A stretch of 32,796 bases of DNA. Source: Amycolatopsis nivea (GTDB taxonomy: Bacteria > Actinomycetota > Actinomycetes > Mycobacteriales > Pseudonocardiaceae). The translations under genes were made by a program, and so were the position numbers. The notes below the pieces were generated by a model that worked only from the letters and a program-made list of their open reading frames with translations, searched no databases and was not told the origin of the DNA. The stretch covers positions 1-32,796 of the forward strand of contig NZ_SDLT01000057.1 of the NCBI RefSeq assembly GCF_004522235.1, in the 5' to 3' direction. Within the stretch, counting starts at the first letter, position 1, and every line of letters starts with the position of its first letter. Shown here one piece after another: positions 16,198-23,651 of the stretch.

Positions 16198-17081
16198 CCA
16201 CGCGCGCCCATGTTGCCCCGGTTTCGGCATCTCAACTGCCCGGCGTGATCCATCAGCCCAGGCGCTGGCGGCTGCCTTTCAGCCCGTGGCACCTCTTGCT
16301 GGCCCCGCTGGCGCTGGTGTTCGCCGCCCCGCTGGTGTGGCTGCTGCTCAGCTCGGTGATGAGCAACGCGGAGATCAACCGGTTCCCGCCGTCGCTGTGG
16401 CCGTCCGGGATCGACTTCTCCGGCTACCGGTACGTGCTGGAGAACGCGCTGTTCCTGCGCTGGTTCACCAACTCGCTCATCGTGTCGGTGGTGACCGTGG
16501 CGGCCAACCTCGTCTTCGGCTCGCTCGGCGGCTACGCGTTCGCGCGCATGCGGTTCCGCGGTTCGAAGGTGATGCTCGGGCTGATGATGGCGACCATGGC
16601 GGTGCCGTTCCAGCTGACCATGATCCCGACGTTCCTGGTGATGAAGAAGCTCGGCCTCATCGACTCGCTCGGCGCGCTGATCGTCCCGTCGCTGGTCACG
16701 CCGTTCGCGGTGTTCCTGCTGCGGCAGTTCTTCCTGTCGCTGCCGCGCGAGCTGGAGGAGGCGGCCTGGATCGACGGCTGCTCGCGGCTGCGGGTACTGA
16801 TCCGGATCGTGCTCCCGCTGTCCCGGCCCGCGCTGAGCACCGTCGCCGTGCTGACCTTCCTCAGCACCTGGAACGACCTGACCTGGCCGTTGATCGCGAT
16901 CAACCACGACACCCAGTACACGCTGCAGCTCGGACTGACCACCTTCCAGGGACAGCACCACACCAACTGGGCGGCGGTGATGGCCGGGAACGTCATCACC
17001 GTGCTGCCGGTGCTGCTGGCCTTCCTCGGCGCGCAGAAGACCTTCATCCAGTCCATCACCTCCAGCGGCCTCAAAGGCTGA
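16194..17081 (+). CDS. Sugar ABC transporter permease (MalG/UgpE type)
   Basis: 295 residues. A long cytoplasmic N terminus of about 35 residues precedes the first helix (HLLLAPLALVFAAPLVWLLL), and five more helices follow. The EAA loop reads LEEAAWIDGCSRLRVLIRIVLPLSRPAL. SNAEINRFPPSLWPSGIDFSGY and STWNDLTWPLIAI are typical of MalG-type subunits. It partners the preceding permease, whose stop its start codon overlaps. The next gene, a sugar kinase, follows after 26 bases with a GAGGAAC ribosome binding site. Confidence 0.92.
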   Translation: MTTRAHVAPVSASQLPGVIHQPRRWRLPFSPWHLLLAPLALVFAAPLVWLLLSSVMSNAEINRFPPSLWPSGIDFSGYRYVLENALFLRWFTNSLIVSVVTVAANLVFGSLGGYAFARMRFRGSKVMLGLMMATMAVPFQLTMIPTFLVMKKLGLIDSLGALIVPSLVTPFAVFLLRQFFLSLPRELEEAAWIDGCSRLRVLIRIVLPLSRPALSTVAVLTFLSTWNDLTWPLIAINHDTQYTLQLGLTTFQGQHHTNWAAVMAGNVITVLPVLLAFLGAQKTFIQSITSSGLKG

Positions 17082-17107
17082 ACCGCACTCCTCCAGAGGA
17101 ACCACGC

Positions 17108-18046
17108 ATGCCGCACCGCTTCGACCTGCTCGTGCTCGGCGACGTCAACCCCGACGTCGTCCTCGGGCCGCTGACCGGGGACCTCGACTTCCGGCAACGG
17201 GAGAACCTCGTCGGCCACGGCTCGCTCACGCTCGGCGGGTCCGCCGCGATCACCGCCGCCGGGGCCGCCCGGCTGGGGCTGAAAACCGCCTTCGCCGGGC
17301 GGATCGGCGACGACGCCGCCGGTCGCTTCGTCCGGGACATCCTCGACGAACGCGGCGTCGACACCCAGGCCCTCACCGTGGATCCGTCGTTGCCGACCCC
17401 GCTCACGGCGATCCTGACCCGCGACGACAGCCGGGCGATCGTCACCAGCTCCGGAGTGCTGGACGCGGTGTCGGCGGCGGACGTCCCCGCTGAGCTGCTC
17501 GCGAACGCGCGGCACGTCCACGCCTCGTCGTACTTCCTGATGCCCAAGCTGGCCGCCGGGCTGCCGGAGCTGTTCCGCACCGCACGGGCGCACGGCGCGA
17601 CCACGTCGCTGGACACCAACGACGACCCGGCGCGGCAGTGGGATCCCAGCGGCATCAAGCTGGTACTTCAGGAGACCGACTTCCTCCTGCCCAACGCCGC
17701 CGAAGCACTCGAGCTGTCCGGACAATCCAGCCTGCTCGACGCCGTGGCGCACCTCGCCGCACAAGGGCCGACGGTCGTCGTCAAGAACGGCGCTGACGGC
17801 GCGATCGCCCGCCACCGCGGCGAAACCGTCACGGTTCCCGCGTCCCCGATCACCCCGCTCGACACCGTCGGGGCAGGCGACAGCTTCAACGCCGCGTTCC
17901 TCGCCGCGATGCTGCGCGGGCTGCCGCTGTCCGACGCGCTGCGCGCCGGGGTGACCGGCGGCGGCCGTTCGACGCTCGCGCGCGGCGGGATCGACGGCCA
18001 ACCGACTTGGAACGAGCTCCACCTCACTGAAACGGAAAATGCATGA
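17108..18046 (+). CDS. PfkB-family carbohydrate kinase (ribokinase type)
   Basis: 312 residues. The opening FDLLVLGDVNPDVVLGPL and GSLTLGGSAAITAAGAARLGLKTAFAGRIGDDAAGRF match PfkB motif 1. The C-terminal motif DTVGAGDSFNAAFLA (about 252-266) holds the anion hole and the catalytic aspartate. This branch phosphorylates free sugars, nucleosides or keto-acids. Between the permeases and a glycosidase gene, it most likely phosphorylates the monosaccharide released inside the cell. In the locus model that would be galactosamine or galactose at position 6, giving the substrate of the AgaS-like enzyme. Its stop overlaps the GH4 start (ATGA, 18043-18046). Confidence 0.88.
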   Translation: MPHRFDLLVLGDVNPDVVLGPLTGDLDFRQRENLVGHGSLTLGGSAAITAAGAARLGLKTAFAGRIGDDAAGRFVRDILDERGVDTQALTVDPSLPTPLTAILTRDDSRAIVTSSGVLDAVSAADVPAELLANARHVHASSYFLMPKLAAGLPELFRTARAHGATTSLDTNDDPARQWDPSGIKLVLQETDFLLPNAAEALELSGQSSLLDAVAHLAAQGPTVVVKNGADGAIARHRGETVTVPASPITPLDTVGAGDSFNAAFLAAMLRGLPLSDALRAGVTGGGRSTLARGGIDGQPTWNELHLTETENA

Positions 18047-19347
18047 CCACCAAGATCACGTTCATCGGCGCCGGCAGCGTCGTGTTCACCCAGGGCCTGC
18101 TCGCGGACCTGTTCGCCTATCCCGAACTGGCCGAGGTGCACGTCGCGCTGCACGACATCGACCCGGAACGCCTGCGCGTCGCGCACGCGGCGGCCGGTCG
18201 CATCGCCGAAGCCCGCGGCGCCAAGCCCGTCCTCACCGCGCACCTCGACCGTCGCGAAGCCCTGGAGGGCGCGGACTTCGTCGTCAACATGGTCCAAATC
18301 GGAATGGGCGAAGCCACCCGCGTCGACTTCGACATTCCGGCGCGCTTCGGCGTGAAGCAGACCATCGGCGACACGCTCGGCGTCGGCGGGATCTTCCGGG
18401 CCCTGCGCACTTTCCCGTTCCTGCGCGAGCTCGGCGAGGACATCGCGCAGGTGTGCCCGCGGGCGTGGCTGCTGAACTACACGAACCCGATGGCGATGAA
18501 CGTGCAGTACCTCTCCGAAACGCTCGGCCCGGACCGCGTGGTCGGCCTGTGCCATTCGGTGTACTGGACCGTGCACGACCTGGCGAAGCTGCTGGAGGTG
18601 CCGCTGTCCGAGGTCACTTACCACGCCGCGGGCATCAACCACCAGGCCTGGATCCTGCGTCTGGAGCATCAGGGCAACGATCTGTACCCGCGGCTCGCCG
18701 AGCTCGCCGAAGACCCGCAGCTGCGGCGGCGCGTGCGGTTCGACATGTTCCGGCGGCTCGGCTATTACCCCACCGAAACCAGCGAGCACTCGTCCGAATA
18801 CGTGCCCTGGTATCTGGGCCACGCCAGCGAAATCGAACGGCTGCGGCTGCCGATCGGCGCGTATCTGGACGTCGTGGCGGAGAACGAAGCAGAATACGAA
18901 CACACCCGTCAAGCCATCGAACGCGACGAACCGCTCACCGTCGAGGGCACCAACGAATACGCGCCGCAAATCATCCACAGTGTCGTCACCGGGACGCCGC
19001 GGACCGTTTACGGCAACGTGCTCAACCGCGGGCTGATCCCGAATCTCCCCGCGACCGGAGCCGTCGAAGTGCCGTGTCTCGCCGACGCGACCGGCATCCG
19101 CCCCACCCGCGTCGACGCGCTTCCGCCGCAACTGGCGGCGCTCAACGGCACCTATCTGAGCACGACCGAACTCGTGGTGCGCGCCGCGGTCGAGGACGAT
19201 CCGCGGCACATCCGCCACGCCGCGATGGCCGATCCCGCGACGGCGGCCGCGCTTCCGGTCGAGCGGATCTGGGAACTGTGCGACGAAATGGTGCGCGCGC
19301 ACGGCGACGCGCTCCAGCCCGGATTGCGGAAAACCCTGGGCAGCTAA
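18043..19347 (+). CDS. GH4 family NAD- and metal-dependent glycosidase (MelA-like alpha-galactosidase)
   Basis: 434 residues, normal for GH4. The nucleotide-binding loop is FIGAGSVVF (7-15). Metal and catalytic positions are N148 (NYTNPMAMN), C170-H171 (GLCHSVYW) and H200 (AGINHQAW), the standard Mn2+ set. GDTLGVGGIFRALRT (109-123) is characteristic of the MelA and alpha-galacturonidase branch rather than the 6-phospho-glucosidases. GH4 enzymes cleave by an oxidation-elimination mechanism using NAD+. The likely substrate is an alpha-galactoside; action on alpha-galactosaminides is an inference from the AgaS-like and GH114 genes of the locus. It is the last gene of the transport operon and is followed by a strong hairpin. 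Confidence 0.9.
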   Translation: MTTKITFIGAGSVVFTQGLLADLFAYPELAEVHVALHDIDPERLRVAHAAAGRIAEARGAKPVLTAHLDRREALEGADFVVNMVQIGMGEATRVDFDIPARFGVKQTIGDTLGVGGIFRALRTFPFLRELGEDIAQVCPRAWLLNYTNPMAMNVQYLSETLGPDRVVGLCHSVYWTVHDLAKLLEVPLSEVTYHAAGINHQAWILRLEHQGNDLYPRLAELAEDPQLRRRVRFDMFRRLGYYPTETSEHSSEYVPWYLGHASEIERLRLPIGAYLDVVAENEAEYEHTRQAIERDEPLTVEGTNEYAPQIIHSVVTGTPRTVYGNVLNRGLIPNLPATGAVEVPCLADATGIRPTRVDALPPQLAALNGTYLSTTELVVRAAVEDDPRHIRHAAMADPATAAALPVERIWELCDEMVRAHGDALQPGLRKTLGS

Positions 19348-19381
19348 CGAGTCTTGACGGCGCGGCGCGGTGATCCGCTAA

Positions 19382-19418
19382 ACTTCTGGTGCCTGCCGGA
19401 CGGGCAGGCGCCAGAAGT
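19382..19418. terminator. Strong 16-bp hairpin after the glycosidase operon
   Basis: ACTTCTGGTGCCTGCC (19382-19397) pairs with GGCAGGCGCCAGAAGT (19403-19418) with one G-T pair and a 5-base loop. It lies 35 bases after the GH4 stop. No T-run follows, common for actinomycete terminators. It probably ends the transport operon, which gives the GH114 gene its own transcription or only read-through. Confidence 0.75.
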
Positions 19419-19524
19419 ACGCCCAGCCGGTAATGCGGAATGCCCCGCGAGCCCGGACCCAGTCGCCAGGATGTCTTCGAACCCTCCGAGGCGGGGCCGT
19501 ACTCACCATCGCTGGAGTCACCAG

Positions 19525-20355
19525 ATGCATTCGCTTCCTGGTCGGATTTCTCGGGGAACCGCGGCGGCCGCGCTGCTCGTCGGCAGTTCGGCGTGCGCGC
19601 TCGGGGCCGCCGGCCCGGCGGAGAGCGCGCCGCTCCCCGCGCCGCACAGCGTCACGCTGCCCGCCCCGCATGCCGGGTTCGACTATCAGATCGGCGGTCC
19701 GTACACGCCGCCGTCGGGCGTCCAGGCGGTCAGCCGCGACCACAGCGCCCCGGCCGCCGCCGGGGCGTACAACATCTGCTACGTCAACGCTTTCCAGGCC
19801 CAGCCCGGCACCGAGGGCGAATGGGGCGACCTGGTCCTGCACGACGGCAACGGCGACGTCGTCATGGATCCCGACTGGAACGAGGCGCTGCTAGACCTGC
19901 GCACCGCGGACAAGCGGAGCCGGATCGCGGACAAGGTCGGCGGGTGGATCGACGAGTGCGCCGGCAAGGGCTACCAGGCGATCGAGCCGGACAACTACGA
20001 CAGCTTCACCCGGTCCCAAGGCCTGCTCAGCGCGCGGAACGCGCAGGACCTCGTGAAACTGCTTTCCTCGCGCGCGCACGGGAAAGGCCTGGCGATCGCG
20101 CAGAAGAACACCTCGGAACTGTCCTCGTCGCGGACGGACAACGGGCTGGACTTCGCCGTCGCCGAGGAATGCGGCGAGCAGGACAATTGCGCGGAATACA
20201 CCCAGTATTTCGGCGACCACGTGATCGTCATCGAATACACCGAGGACGGTTTGCGCAACGCGTGCGCCACATGGGGCAGCAGCCTGAGCGTCGTCCGGCG
20301 CGACCGGGACGTCACGCCGAAGGGCGAATCCGGCTACGTCCGCGAAACCTGCTGA
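19525..20355 (+). CDS. Secreted GH114-type endo-alpha-1,4-polygalactosaminidase-like protein
   Basis: 276 residues from the ATG at 19525, preceded by GGAG seven bases away; longer in-frame starts would displace the signal peptide. Residues 1-35 are an export signal (positive start, AAAALLVGSSACALGAAG, small residues before APLPAP). The mature part is a TIM barrel of the GH114 type: YNICYVNAFQAQPG (82-95), then EPDNYDSF (154-161) with acidic residues expected at the active site, IAQKNTSEL (191-199), FAVAEECGE (210-218) and VIVIEYTE. GH114 members hydrolyse alpha-1,4-linked galactosamine polymers such as deacetylated fungal galactosaminogalactan. Such genes are widespread in actinomycetes, so proximity to the amino-sugar operons is suggestive rather than proof. 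Confidence 0.85.
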   Translation: MHSLPGRISRGTAAAALLVGSSACALGAAGPAESAPLPAPHSVTLPAPHAGFDYQIGGPYTPPSGVQAVSRDHSAPAAAGAYNICYVNAFQAQPGTEGEWGDLVLHDGNGDVVMDPDWNEALLDLRTADKRSRIADKVGGWIDECAGKGYQAIEPDNYDSFTRSQGLLSARNAQDLVKLLSSRAHGKGLAIAQKNTSELSSSRTDNGLDFAVAEECGEQDNCAEYTQYFGDHVIVIEYTEDGLRNACATWGSSLSVVRRDRDVTPKGESGYVRETC

Positions 20356-20367
20356 GACTTCCGTCAT

Positions 20368-20399
20368 CCTGCCAGCGCCGCCGCGCGGATGCTGGCAGG
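20368..20399. terminator. Hairpin between GH114 and methyltransferase genes
   Basis: CCTGCCAGC (20368-20376) pairs with GCTGGCAGG (20391-20399) around a 14-base GC-rich loop. It lies 12 bases after the GH114 stop and ends 8 bases before the methyltransferase ATG. It could end GH114 transcription and also mask the ribosome binding site of the next gene. Confidence 0.55.
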
Positions 20400-20407
20400 G
20401 TGGCGGA

Positions 20408-21190
20408 ATGGCCGACGACTACCCGTTCGACAACGCGAGCGCCCCGGCGAGCGACCGGATGTCCGCACTGGAAGCCAGCTACGACCGGACGACGTTCGAG
20501 CACCTGGGGAAACTCGGCGTCGGCGCGGGATGGTCCTGCTGGGAAATCGGCGCGGGCGGCGGGTCGGTCGCCCGGTGGCTGGCCGGGCAGGCCGGTCCGG
20601 ACGGGCACGTGCTGGCCACCGACCTCGACACCCGGCTGCTCGCCGACCTTCCCGCCAACGCTGAGGCGGTGCGCCACGACGTCCGAGCGGAGCCGGTCCC
20701 GGACCGGAAATTCGACCTGATCCACGCCCGCCTGGTGCTGATCCACTTCCCGGAGCGGGACGAACTGGTCGCGAAACTCGCCGGCGCGCTCGCCCCCGGC
20801 GGCTGGCTGGTCCTCGAAGAAATCGAACCGCGTGGGCAAACCGTGCTCGCGACGCCGGACGAGGCGAGCGCGACGGTTTTCCGTTCCGTACAAGGCCGGA
20901 TCCTGGACCTGCTCGAACGAGCGGGCAGCGACGTCGAATGGGCCGGGCGGCTGCCGGAGGTGCTCGCCGGGGCCGGGCTGCGCGAGGTCGGCAGCGCGCG
21001 GGTCACGACCCGGTGGCCGGGCGGCGGGCCAGAAATCCGGTTGCTGGCGGCGAATTCGGTGGAGCTGGCCGAAAAGCTGGCCGCGGACGGCGTGCCGCCG
21101 GCGGACATCGAGCAGTTCCGCCGGGTGCTCGCCGATCCGCGGTTCACCGTGTCGTCCTATCCCCTCGTATCGGGGTGGGGACGCCGTTAA
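20408..21190 (+). CDS. Class I SAM-dependent methyltransferase
   Basis: 260 residues. The SAM-binding motif I is CWEIGAGGGSVARWLA (about 44-59), followed by HVLATDLD with the acidic motif II residue and FDLIHARLVLIHFPERDELVAKLAGALAPGGWLVLEE, the usual motif III/post-III region of UbiE/type 11-25 methyltransferases. The C-terminal part carries substrate-specific sequence that I do not recognise. No biosynthetic neighbours point to a substrate. The gene ends convergently with the EamA exporter, their ends overlapping by four bases (21187-21190). It has GGGTGGCGGA directly before the ATG, partly inside a hairpin. Confidence 0.85.
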   Translation: MADDYPFDNASAPASDRMSALEASYDRTTFEHLGKLGVGAGWSCWEIGAGGGSVARWLAGQAGPDGHVLATDLDTRLLADLPANAEAVRHDVRAEPVPDRKFDLIHARLVLIHFPERDELVAKLAGALAPGGWLVLEEIEPRGQTVLATPDEASATVFRSVQGRILDLLERAGSDVEWAGRLPEVLAGAGLREVGSARVTTRWPGGGPEIRLLAANSVELAEKLAADGVPPADIEQFRRVLADPRFTVSSYPLVSGWGRR

Positions 21191-22083
21191 CGACGGCGGG
21201 AGATCGCCACGCCGGCCAGGCAGAGCACGCCGCCGACGAGTCCGTACGCGGTCGGGGTTTCGGCGAGCAGCAGCCAGGACAGCAGTACGGCCACCGCGGG
21301 CACGGCGTAGGTCACCATCGTCAGCCGACCCGCGTCCGTGCGACGCAGCGCGTACGCCCACGCGGTGAAGCCGACCGCGGTCGGGAAGACTCCCAAGTAG
21401 GCGCTGCCGAGCACCGCGCCGGCCGATGCCACCTGCAGTTCGCTGACCAACTGCGGTGCCCACGGCAGCAGAACCACGGTGCCGACGACGCAGCCGAGCC
21501 AGATCGCGGTCAGCCCGTCGACGTGGCGCAACGTGATCTTCTGGACCATGACTCCGGCGGCGTAGAGCACGGCGGCCAGCAAGCACAGCAGCACGCCGGC
21601 CCAGTCGTTGCTGCCGGTGGCTCCGGTCGCGATCAGCGCGGCCCCGCCCAGCGCGACCAGCGAGCCGATGACGAGCGAGCGCGAGAAGCCTTCGCCGAGG
21701 AACTTCCCCGCCGCGACGGCGACCATCAGCGGTGCCAGGTTCACCAGCAGCGCCGCGGTCCCGGCGTCGACGTGCCGCTCCCCCGCGTTGAGGACGACGG
21801 TGTACGCGGCCAGCCACAGCACGGCGTAGGCCGCGACCAGCAGGAACGCCTTGCGCGACAGCCGGACGCGAACCGCGCCCTTGGCCACGGCGAACCCGGT
21901 CAGGGTGACGGCTGCGACGGCGAGCCGCAGCAACGCCAGCGGGGCCGGGGACAGCGCGTGCCCAACGCTGCGGATAGCGACGAACGACGAAGCCCACAGC
22001 ACGACGGCGAGCCCGGCGGCGGCCGCGATCTTGCCGAGGTCGGTCTTGCCGGCGGGCGGGACGGTTTCCACGAGATCGGTCAC
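21187..22083 (-). CDS. EamA/DMT-family transporter
   Basis: 298 residues from the GTG at 22083; the frame is open to 22119, but that start would lie inside the regulatory inverted repeat. About ten hydrophobic segments form two EamA repeats: the first from VVLWASSFVAIRSVGHALSP, the second from GVLLCLLAAVLYAAGVMVQKITLRH. SSFVAIR in helix one and LAETPTAYGLVGGVLCLAGV at the end are typical of the drug/metabolite transporter group (RhaT/YdcZ/EamA). It probably exports a metabolite or amino acid; the cargo is unknown. It diverges from a LysR gene 82 bases away, which most likely regulates it. Confidence 0.88.
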   Translation of the reverse strand: MTDLVETVPPAGKTDLGKIAAAAGLAVVLWASSFVAIRSVGHALSPAPLALLRLAVAAVTLTGFAVAKGAVRVRLSRKAFLLVAAYAVLWLAAYTVVLNAGERHVDAGTAALLVNLAPLMVAVAAGKFLGEGFSRSLVIGSLVALGGAALIATGATGSNDWAGVLLCLLAAVLYAAGVMVQKITLRHVDGLTAIWLGCVVGTVVLLPWAPQLVSELQVASAGAVLGSAYLGVFPTAVGFTAWAYALRRTDAGRLTMVTYAVPAVAVLLSWLLLAETPTAYGLVGGVLCLAGVAISRRR

Positions 22084-22106
22084 CTGGCCATCGTCGCCTC
22101 GGTCGG

Positions 22107-22157
22107 CTGTACAGCACAAGCGATGAGTTCTGTACCTCCGTTAAGGAGTGCTGTACA
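22107..22157. promoter_or_regulatory. Divergent promoter with TGTACAGCAC inverted repeat, likely LysR site
   Basis: TGTACAGCAC (22108-22117) and GTGCTGTACA (22148-22157) are perfect 10-base inverted arms separated by 30 bases. A third TGTAC box sits between them (22131-22135). The region lies between the EamA gene starting at 22083 and the LysR gene starting at 22166. Paired sites at this spacing fit a LysR tetramer contacting recognition and activation sites. Confidence 0.65.
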
Positions 22158-22165
22158 TTCGCCGC

Positions 22166-23059
22166 ATGCTGGACATTCCCCGGCTCCGCGTGCTGCGCGC
22201 AGTCGTCGCGTCAGGATCGATCCGCGCGAGCGCCGCCGCGCTCGGCTACACGCCGTCCGCGGTGAGCCAGCAAATCACCACGCTGCAACGGGAGACCGGG
22301 CTGCAGCTGTTCGAACGGTCCGGCCGCGGCATCGAGCCCACCGAGGCCGGGCGCACCCTCGCCGCGGAGGCCGAGACGCTGTTCGAGGCGTTCAGCCGGG
22401 TCGAGCAGGTGGTGAGCGAACTGCGCGCCGGACGCGTCGGCCGCCTGTCGATCGGCTACTTCGGCTCGGCAGGCTCGACCTGGCTGGCCCCGACCGTCGC
22501 CGCGCTGCGCACCGAATTCCCCGGCCTGCGGCTGGACCTGATGCTGACCGAGTTCACCCCGGGCGACCCGGACATCGACATCTTCGTGGAGGAAACCGGG
22601 GCCGAACATCCCGGGTCGGTCGTCGTGCACCGGCTGGCCGAGGACCCGTACCTGGCGGTCGTCCGCAGGGACGACCCGCTCGCCGGACTGCCGGAGGTAC
22701 CGCTGGCCGCGCTCGCCGAACGGCATTGGGTCGACAACGACCTGCGCGAAGGCCCGTGCCGGCAGGTGCTGCTCAACGCCTGCACGCAAGCCGGGTTCTC
22801 GCCGAGTTTCGTCGTCGAGACGCACGACTACCGCACCGCGATGTCTTTCGTGGCAACGGGAATCGGGCTGACGGTGGTGCCGGAGCTCGGCATCGGCGAG
22901 CTGCCGGACGGGCTCACCACCGTGGCGCTTGCTTCTCCCGCACCGGTGCGGCATCTCAGCCTGGCGGTGAAGAAGCCGATCGCGGAGCACCCGGCTGCGC
23001 GGCGGGCGGTGGAGTTGCTGGAAAGCCTGGTGTGTTCGGGGAAGGCGCTGGCCGGGTAG
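22166..23059 (+). CDS. LysR family transcriptional regulator
   Basis: 297 residues. The N-terminal helix-turn-helix reads MLDIPRLRVLRAVVASGSIRASAAALGYTPSAVSQQITTLQRETGLQLFERSGRGIEPTEAG (about 1-62), followed by a linker helix and a periplasmic-binding-like effector domain containing LSIGYFGSAGSTWLAPTVAALR. The ATG at 22166 is preferred; a GTG at 22148 is also in frame, but the AAGGAG at 22143-22148 is too close to it and rather far (17 bases) from the ATG, so the start is not certain. It diverges from the EamA transporter and shares the inverted-repeat promoter region, the classic LysR plus exporter pair. A 9-bp hairpin follows its stop. Confidence 0.9.
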   Translation: MLDIPRLRVLRAVVASGSIRASAAALGYTPSAVSQQITTLQRETGLQLFERSGRGIEPTEAGRTLAAEAETLFEAFSRVEQVVSELRAGRVGRLSIGYFGSAGSTWLAPTVAALRTEFPGLRLDLMLTEFTPGDPDIDIFVEETGAEHPGSVVVHRLAEDPYLAVVRRDDPLAGLPEVPLAALAERHWVDNDLREGPCRQVLLNACTQAGFSPSFVVETHDYRTAMSFVATGIGLTVVPELGIGELPDGLTTVALASPAPVRHLSLAVKKPIAEHPAARRAVELLESLVCSGKALAG

Positions 23060-23088
23060 GGAGCTTGGGCGAGGCGCGGCCGGGAAAG

Positions 23089-23109
23089 CCGTGAGGGTTC
23101 CCCTCACGG
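23089..23109. terminator. 9-bp hairpin after the LysR gene
   Basis: CCGTGAGGG (23089-23097) and CCCTCACGG (23101-23109) form a perfect 9-bp stem with a TTC loop, 29 bases after the LysR stop. Its outer bases resemble those of the longer palindrome at 23177. Confidence 0.65.
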
Positions 23110-23176
23110 ACGGCCGACCCGCGAGCCCGGGATCGCCGACGTTTCGCCCGCACGGCCGGGAACGCGGGCCGGAAAC

Positions 23177-23229
23177 GCCGTGAAGGACTCCTTGGGGGAA
23201 TCTGATTCCCTCAAGGAGTCCTTCACGGC
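23177..23229. repeat. 53-bp near-perfect palindrome
   Basis: Outer arms GCCGTGAAGGACTCCTTG (23177-23194) and CAAGGAGTCCTTCACGGC (23212-23229) are perfect 18-base complements. The interior GGGAATC-T-GATTCCC continues the pairing with one G-T pair, giving a 26-bp stem centred on T23203. It lies in non-coding DNA between the LysR gene and the synthetase gene. The form suggests a dispersed palindromic element or a very strong terminator. Confidence 0.8.
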
Positions 23230-23651
23230 ACGCCGGGCGGGGTGAGAATCGCGCGGATCCCCCTTCTCTGGTAACGAATGCGGCACATTCCCGACGCGAA
23301 TGCGCCGCCGCCACCCCGAATGGCCCAATCCGCACCGGGTTCGCGCCGGACGACGGGCGGAAGCCGGGTCACCGGAACGGGTTGATGGCCTTCCGCCAAT
23401 TTCTCCGGCTCTTTCCGCGCCGACCTGGGCGAGTCGCCGGGAAACGTCTTCGTTACACCCCGATCGGGTAGGGATGACTCACGCGCAGTCCCGGTTTTCG
23501 CGGCCCGAACCCGCGTCCTTCACCCTGACGAGGAGCCTCGAACCCCCGGGTTGGCGGATTGGCCGGGGCACCCCCCTCGTGCGGGAATGGTGTCACCGTC
23601 CGACATCGAAGTCGCCCGGTTTTCCTCAGGAAAAGGGAAGGGCTCGTTTTC

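Larger units (their letters stand above)
23060..23651. other. Spacer before the ram-type locus: two palindromes and a possible promoter
   Basis: 592 bases hold the hairpin at 23089-23109, the long palindrome at 23177-23229, and a candidate promoter GTCT (23446-23449)-16 bases-GGGTAG (23466-23471), which loosely fits stress/developmental sigma-B-type promoters of streptomycetes. No convincing gene is seen; the plus-strand frame continuing through the synthetase gene is a high-GC shadow. Confidence 0.5.
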
